From: CALAED01 sp937891035
Lineage (GTDB): Bacteria; Actinomycetota; Actinomycetes; Streptosporangiales; Streptosporangiaceae
Assembly (NCBI GenBank): GCA_035642125.1
Contig: DASQSZ010000037.1
Location: 1 to 20,084, forward strand
Direction: 5' to 3'
Length of the DNA stretch: 20,084 bases
Within the stretch, counting starts at the first letter, position 1, and each line of letters starts with the position of its first letter. Below, one piece after another: positions 15,911 through 20,084 of the stretch. The position numbers were made by a program, and so were the translations under genes. The notes under the pieces are model-generated. The model made no database searches. It was given only the letters and a program-made list of their open reading frames with translations, and was not told the origin of the DNA.

Positions 15911-16942
15911 CTAGACGTCTCGTCCGCATTCGCCGTGGGTTCCGAACGGGATCGACGTGAGGGCGGACACGTCGATCTGGCCCAGCCTCCCCTGCGCGAC
16001 CGTGGTCAGCAGAGCCATGGTGGGCACGTTGAACATCTGCTCTATGTAGCCGTTGCTCTTTTGGCCGACCGAGCGGATCTCGTAGAAGATCGCGCCTTGC
16101 GTCTTGAAGCCTGGATCACTGCCGTCGGGACCCGGGCCGCCCAGGAGCATCCGTGACAGGACGGCGTTGGTGATGTCGATCTCCGGGTACCTGGCGATAT
16201 GCGTCTGCCCGAACCCGGTCAGCGCGTTGGCGGTCACCATCGACATCTGCCGTGCGGTAAGCCACTGCAGGTCGGTCATCCGCGATGGGTCGATCGGCCG
16301 GACGCCGATCTGGAAGTGATCGAGTTCGTTGGTGCCGTTGACGACCGGCGCGGTGCCCATGTGATGCAGATCGAGAGCCAGCCGTGGCCGGAACCGCGTC
16401 CACACCGGATACCAGGCCCGCGACTCGGGTTGGGCGAAGTTCTCCCAGTCCCGGTTGAGGTCGATGCGAGTCGGCGTCGTGCTCTGCCGGATGTTCGCCT
16501 CGGCGCCGTCCGGGTTGTACATGGGAACGACGATCAGCGTCATCTTCTCCCGGATGAGGCGCGCGTCGGGGGATTCGCCGGCGAGGAGCTTGAGCACCTG
16601 CAGCGCCGACTCGGTGCCGTGCAGTTCGTCGCCGTGGATACGGGCCTGCAACCAAAAGACGTCCGGACCAGCACCGATCTTGGCATACAGCAGTTCACGA
16701 CCTTCGCCCGATCGCCCGGCGCTCTGCACCTCCACCAGGCCGTTGCTGGTACGGGCGATGCGGTCGAGCCCCTGAACCACGTCGTTGTAGCCGGCGACGC
16801 TGCTGCGGCTGACGTTCTGGTTCTCCTGGATGCACGGACCGCCCGGCCGATGCGGCGGATCGGCCGCGGCCGGCTGGGCTCCCGACACCACCGTTCCGGC
16901 GACCATCAGGCTCGCGGCCACTACGATCTTGCGAAAGCGCAT
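15911..16942 (-). CDS. Secreted M14 zinc carboxypeptidase, 343 aa
   Basis: Exported metallopeptidase. The N-terminus is a Sec signal peptide: MRFRKIV, then a hydrophobic core, then AQPAAADPP with a probable AxA cleavage. The M14 zinc site is visible: HGDE (H103, E106) in RIHGDELHGTE, and the third ligand in LALDLHHMG (H193 or H194). The catalytic Glu is E288 in AIFYEIRS. NRDWENFAQPES supplies the Asn-Arg pair for substrate carboxylate binding. It should remove C-terminal residues from peptides or cell-wall peptides outside the cell; specificity cannot be told. ATG 16942 was chosen over a longer frame to 17092 because AGGAG lies 8 bases upstream and the signal peptide begins there. The DUF2243 gene is 204 bp upstream on the same strand; linkage is uncertain. 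Confidence 0.9.
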   Translation of the reverse strand: MRFRKIVVAASLMVAGTVVSGAQPAAADPPHRPGGPCIQENQNVSRSSVAGYNDVVQGLDRIARTSNGLVEVQSAGRSGEGRELLYAKIGAGPDVFWLQARIHGDELHGTESALQVLKLLAGESPDARLIREKMTLIVVPMYNPDGAEANIRQSTTPTRIDLNRDWENFAQPESRAWYPVWTRFRPRLALDLHHMGTAPVVNGTNELDHFQIGVRPIDPSRMTDLQWLTARQMSMVTANALTGFGQTHIARYPEIDITNAVLSRMLLGGPGPDGSDPGFKTQGAIFYEIRSVGQKSNGYIEQMFNVPTMALLTTVAQGRLGQIDVSALTSIPFGTHGECGRDV

Positions 16943-16950
16943 AAGACCAG

Positions 16951-16955
16951 CTCCT
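16951..16955 (-). promoter_or_regulatory. Ribosome binding site of the M14 carboxypeptidase gene
   Basis: The minus strand reads AGGAG, 8 bases before ATG 16942. It decides the start in favour of the form beginning with the signal peptide. Confidence 0.7.
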
Positions 16956-17146
16956 ACTCTCCAAGGCCGGCATCGCCCTCGGGATATGCGCGGGATAGCC
17001 CAAGTGTCCGCCAGCGAACGATCTGTGGCTACGGTCCATTTGGCGCGAATCCGACCACGCCGCCCACCCCTGGGAGTCTCCTTCGGGGCCACTCATTGAG
17101 TGGAGCGCAGCCGGTCGAGGTATGGCGTATGCCGGACGCTCGTCCG

Positions 17147-17617
17147 TCACCTGGCGGAGCGTCGTCCGATCATCGCTCCGATGCCGACGAGCGCGGCGCC
17201 GAGCACGAGAAAGCCGAGGTCATAGCCGAGCTCTCCCGCACCCGAGCGGACGTGGTGGACGCGGAGGATGATGTGGTCGAGCACGCCCTCGACGAGGTTG
17301 AACACGCCCCAGCCGGCCAGCATCCAGCCCGCCAGCCGTCGTCCGTCCCCATGGATGAGCCGCGGCCCCGCATTGGTCAGCAGAGCCACCCCGGCCAGCA
17401 CCACGAGCAGGCAGAACAAATGGAACAGACCGTCCCCGACCATGTTGACCCGCATGTTCCGCTCACCGCTGATCGGATACCAGCTGGAGAGCATGTGGTG
17501 CCATTCGAGTAGCTGGTGCAGCACGATCCCGTCGATGAAGCCGCCGATTCCGACGCCAAGGACGATCCCGGGGACCCTCGTCGCACTCGGCGTCTCGGTG
17601 AGATGCCGCCGCTTCAT
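17147..17617 (-). CDS. DUF2243 integral membrane protein, 156 aa
   Basis: Small membrane protein of the DUF2243 family, function unknown. The family signature GFIDGIVLHQLLEWHHML lies at residues 26-43. Four hydrophobic segments are visible near 15-34, 62-82, 94-113 and 131-151. His residues at the membrane edges (H34, H40, H41, H66, H115, H121, H122) are conserved-looking and could bind metal or heme; that is inference. ATG 17617 is the family-like start, though no clear Shine-Dalgarno precedes it. Members are often found near cytochrome oxidase assembly genes, but none is present here. The next gene downstream on the same strand is the M14 peptidase, 204 bp away. Family confident; role unknown. 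Confidence 0.85.
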   Translation of the reverse strand: MKRRHLTETPSATRVPGIVLGVGIGGFIDGIVLHQLLEWHHMLSSWYPISGERNMRVNMVGDGLFHLFCLLVVLAGVALLTNAGPRLIHGDGRRLAGWMLAGWGVFNLVEGVLDHIILRVHHVRSGAGELGYDLGFLVLGAALVGIGAMIGRRSAR

Positions 17618-17694
17618 GGCCGGGAGCCACCGAAGGACCCGCGACCGGAAAGCGGGCCAACGTCGGAGCGAAGTCGATAGCGCATGTTAATCAC

Positions 17695-17718
17695 TTACCC
17701 TGATCCCAGAACACAATC
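17695..17718 (-). promoter_or_regulatory. Possible stress-sigma (SigB-type) promoter for the DUF2243 gene
   Basis: The minus strand reads GATT, 14 bases, GGGTAA, fitting the GNNT-N14-16-GGGTA pattern of Streptomyces SigB-type promoters. It is about 78 bases before ATG 17617. The motif is short and may be chance. Confidence 0.25.
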
Positions 17719-18336
17719 ATTTGCCGCCCCAGCCCGATCAGGTCCAGCGGCGTTCGGCACCGGGAAAGCGCTCCCCGACCACCGTCACTTCACGTTTCGT
17801 TCTTGAGAATTCGGCAAACCTGGACCCAAAATACCAGGTCAGCCACGGTGTCCCAGGGTATCGCGCGCCGACCGAGTTGTATTACGAAACGGGCGAAGTG
17901 AAGAACTGCGCCGACAGTTGAGACCAAGCCGAGTCAATATGAAAAGAAGTGATGAGTCGTTGTTGGTAGGGGCTGCTTTCGCGCGGTGTTGATGTCGTCG
18001 TCGCCAGGCGGAGCATCGCAGTCGGTACCCCCCGAGTTGTGGGTCGGCTGGGGCCGGTCCGCCCGCGCCCCAGACGCCGTCCGCACCGTCCGCACGTAGG
18101 CCACAGCCGACGCGATGGAACCGATCCGTTAGTGCTTACCCGCCGAATCAACACCCCAGGTCACGACCCTACGGGCCTGGGAATCGATCAACCGTGGCCA
18201 GCCGGGAGGACCTCAAGCAGGCTGACTGGGACCGGCGTCAGCGCGATGACGGTGCCATGTCGGTCGGCGGTGATGAGTTGGCGGGGAAATTGGTGGGGAA
18301 AGCCGACAACGGCCAAACATCCGACCTGGGCGGCCG

Positions 18337-18342
18337 TAGACT
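18337..18342 (+). promoter_or_regulatory. -10 element of the lipoprotein gene, leaderless arrangement
   Basis: TAGACT fits the actinobacterial TANNNT -10 and ends 8 bases before ATG 18351. No Shine-Dalgarno lies between, so a leaderless transcript is likely. The -35 region (CAAACA at 17-base spacing) is weak. Confidence 0.45.
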
Positions 18343-18350
18343 CACGTCAC

Positions 18351-18707
18351 ATGACTTCCCGCTTGCGATACCGGCTCGCCGCCCTCGCGTTCATTCCGCT
18401 CGTCTTTGGCGCAGTGGGCTGTGGCGGCCAGGGCACCGAGACCCAGTGCTCGATCAGTGCGTGCACCGTGACCTTCGACCGAGGCGTTGACGCGGAGGCC
18501 TCGATCCTCGGCATGAAGGTCCAGCTCGTCGGCGTGAAGGGCAGCCGGGTCACGCTCAACGTGGCGGGTCAGCAGGTCACGGTGCCGGCCGGCGGCCAGA
18601 CAACAGCCGAGGGCTTCAATATCGCCGTCCAGGAAGTCACCAAGGACACGGTCGTCGTCAAAGTTTCCCGCCAGAGCGGGGAGCAGGGCGAGGAAGGCGG
18701 CGGCTGA
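18351..18707 (+). CDS. Small putative lipoprotein, 118 aa
   Basis: The N-terminus has positive residues (MTSRLRYR), a hydrophobic segment (LAALAFIPLVFGAVG) and Cys 24 in a relaxed lipobox (AVGC), so it is probably exported and lipid-anchored. The mature part is a compact beta-rich domain (CSISACTVTFDRG, KVQLVGVKGSRVTLNVAG, VVVKVSR) with two further Cys residues (33 and 37) that could form a disulfide, and ends in a Gly/Glu-rich tail. I do not recognise a family of known function. The open frame extends upstream to 18039, but ATG 18351 is preferred because the export signal starts there and a TAGACT -10 lies just before it. It is convergent with the MocR-type gene, 79 bp apart. Gene call fairly firm; function unknown. 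Confidence 0.75.
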   Translation: MTSRLRYRLAALAFIPLVFGAVGCGGQGTETQCSISACTVTFDRGVDAEASILGMKVQLVGVKGSRVTLNVAGQQVTVPAGGQTTAEGFNIAVQEVTKDTVVVKVSRQSGEQGEEGGG

Positions 18708-18786
18708 GCGAGCCAGATCGACCATCCGTTCAGCGGCGCAACAGATCGCGTAGGTTCGCCACCCAGCAGGGGCCCGGGACATCGTC

Positions 18787-20084
18787 TTATACGTAGCTGG
18801 GCAACGAGCGCGGGGCGGCGGCGGTCTCGACGGAGTGGTAGGCCCGCGCCAGTCGCTCGACGGCCTCACCGAGCACGTCGGCCGGCTGGACGTACGGCAG
18901 CCGCACGTAGTCTTCCAGCAGCCCGTCAACGCCGAACAGCGGGCCGGGCACGATCCGGACGCCGAGCCGGGCGGCGGCGCCGGCCAGCGCCGTGGACGCG
19001 GGGGCCGGCAGCCGCGCCCACAGTGACATCCCGCCCCGCGGCAAGGCGAACTCCCAGTCGGGCAGCGTTTCGCCGAGCGCGGCCACGAGCGCCCGCCGGC
19101 CTTCACGCAACAGCGCCACCCGCTCGGCCCTGACCTCATCGACGCGCAACAGCAGCTCGGTGACGATCAGCTGCTCAAGCACCGGGCTGGCGAGGTCGAG
19201 CGACTCGCGCAACGTGGCCAGCCTGCGCGCCATCGGCGGCGTGGTGCGGATCCAGCCGATGCGCAGCCCGCCCCAAAAGACCTTGGCGGCGGAGCCGATG
19301 CTGATCACCCGCCCGTCGGTGTCGTAAGCGGCCGGCGGGCGCGGCATCGCCCCGCCGTCGAGGGCCAACTCGGCGAAGGTCTCATCGACGACCAGATAGC
19401 CGCCGACCCGTTTCACCGCCGCGACCAGCGCGGCCCGCCGCTCGTCGTCCATGAGCCGGCCGGTCGGGTTGTGGAAGTCGGCGTTGACATAGGCGAACCG
19501 GACGGCGGTCTGACGCATGCTCGTCGCGATCAGCTCCACGTCCCACCCCGCGTTCACCCCCACCGGGATCAGCCGGGCGCCGCGCCGCCGCAGCGCGTCC
19601 AGCGCGTGCGGGTAGGTCGGCGACTCGACGAGGACGCGGTCGCCCGGGCTCATCAGCTCCTCGACGAGCAGGTTCAGGGCGTGCTGGGCGCCGGCGGTGA
19701 TCATGATCTGCTCGGGCCTGGTGGGCAGGCCGCGCGCGGTGTAGCGCGCCGCCACGGTCTCGCGCAGCCGGCCGAGGCCGGCCGGGTCGTAGCCGGGCCC
19801 GGTCGTGTGGCCAGGCAGCTGCGCGACGGCGTCGGCGACCGCCTCATCGAACAGCTCCGGAGCCCCCGGCGCGGCGCTGCCGAGGTCGATCTCCGGCTCG
19901 GCCATGCCATAGACCGCGGCCGCCCCGGCCTGCGGCATGCGGGAGGTGCGGCCGCGCGGCAACGCCGTCCAGCTCCCCGCCCCCTGCCGGCTCTGGATGA
20001 AGGCCTCGGCGCGCAACGCGTCGTAGGCCGCCGTCACCGTCGTGCGGCTCACGCCGAGCGCGGCGGCGAGGTCGCGTTCGGCGG
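18787..20084 (-). CDS. MocR-type regulator (GntR HTH + aminotransferase-like domain), 5' end outside window
   Basis: Partial gene: the frame runs off the right edge, so the first part of the winged helix is missing. The visible start (AERDLAAALGVSRTTVTAAY) is the recognition half of a GntR wHTH. The rest is a fold-type I PLP domain: ITAGAQHALNLL, ESPTYPHALDAL, DFHNPTGRLM, VDETFAEL and SIGSAAKVFWGGLRIGWI, in which the Lys encoded at 19282-19284 should form the PLP aldimine and the Arg in GGLRIGWI bind a carboxylate. MocR regulators sense PLP or an amino compound and usually control an adjacent divergent gene, which here would lie beyond 20084. The stop TAA is at 18787-18789. Domain architecture is clear; target unknown. 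A PdxR-like role in vitamin B6 control is one option among several. Confidence 0.92.
   Translation of the reverse strand, partial: AERDLAAALGVSRTTVTAAYDALRAEAFIQSRQGAGSWTALPRGRTSRMPQAGAAAVYGMAEPEIDLGSAAPGAPELFDEAVADAVAQLPGHTTGPGYDPAGLGRLRETVAARYTARGLPTRPEQIMITAGAQHALNLLVEELMSPGDRVLVESPTYPHALDALRRRGARLIPVGVNAGWDVELIATSMRQTAVRFAYVNADFHNPTGRLMDDERRAALVAAVKRVGGYLVVDETFAELALDGGAMPRPPAAYDTDGRVISIGSAAKVFWGGLRIGWIRTTPPMARRLATLRESLDLASPVLEQLIVTELLLRVDEVRAERVALLREGRRALVAALGETLPDWEFALPRGGMSLWARLPAPASTALAGAAARLGVRIVPGPLFGVDGLLEDYVRLPYVQPADVLGEAVERLARAYHSVETAAAPRSLPSYV

Larger units (their letters stand above)
17618..18350. other. 733-bp intergenic region, lower GC, no supported gene
   Basis: This separates the divergent DUF2243 and lipoprotein genes. 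It holds the possible promoters listed for both. The part from 17685 to 17990 is visibly richer in A/T than its surroundings. Open frames up to 90 codons occur on both strands (for example 17882-18154 minus, 17721-17921 plus), but none shows a Shine-Dalgarno or a family motif strong enough to call. It may be a decayed gene region. Confidence 0.4.

Noticed and set aside
17721..17921. Plus-strand frame ending in GYRAPTELYYETGEV, like the end of an IS3/IS481 transposase
   Set aside because: The YRxPxE pattern is short and common, the preceding residues do not match an integrase core, and no terminal inverted repeats were found.
17882..18154. 90-codon minus-strand frame in the large right intergenic gap
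   Set aside because: Arg/Ser/Thr-rich composition without motif or ribosome binding site; probably chance or a decayed sequence.
18194..18490. 98-codon plus-strand frame beginning ASREDLKQADWDRR
   Set aside because: It runs into the lipoprotein gene in another frame, and its second half is clearly a shadow of that gene.

Overview
The window is high-GC actinomycete DNA. Coding frames are strongly biased to G/C at third positions, several starts are GTG or TTG, and several genes look leaderless. The gene families (TPR-CHAT protein, DUF222/HNH nuclease, Tat-exported PhoD, XRE regulator with a helical tail, MocR regulator) fit a large-genome actinomycete, possibly Streptosporangiales, but the genus cannot be fixed from this sequence. 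There are no rRNA or tRNA genes, no CRISPR array and no intact insertion sequence. The layout looks like an accessory region of short, mostly unlinked transcription units.

Left part (1-8.1 kb), defence-like. A small Mrr-type PD-(D/E)xK nuclease (105-665, +) meets tail to tail, with one base between stop codons, a giant 1768-residue TPR-CHAT protein (667-5973, -). The CHAT protein keeps the catalytic His and Cys of a caspase-like peptidase. It appears to be built from two copies of the same cap-TPR-linker module, with a CHAT domain only after the second. After a 0.7-kb gap lies a DUF222/HNH endonuclease (6678-8132, -). A near-perfect actinobacterial LexA (SOS) box overlaps its start codon and proposed -10. 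Nuclease, protease and SOS-linked HNH gene side by side are the best candidate here for an undescribed conflict or damage-response system.

Junction (8.1-8.75 kb). A 3' scrap of fdhD, about 40 codons with its own terminator, survives between the HNH gene and phoD. It marks an old deletion or insertion boundary.

Right part (8.75-20.1 kb), mainly metabolic and regulatory: phoD (secreted phosphatase), a convergent cupin, an XRE/TPR-like regulator, an alpha/beta hydrolase, a divergent SDR/AraC pair, a secreted M14 carboxypeptidase, a DUF2243 membrane protein, a small lipoprotein, and a MocR-type GntR/aminotransferase regulator cut by the window end. Convergent pairs are separated by strong GC hairpins without U-tracts, including a perfect 36-bp palindrome. 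No long operon is evident.
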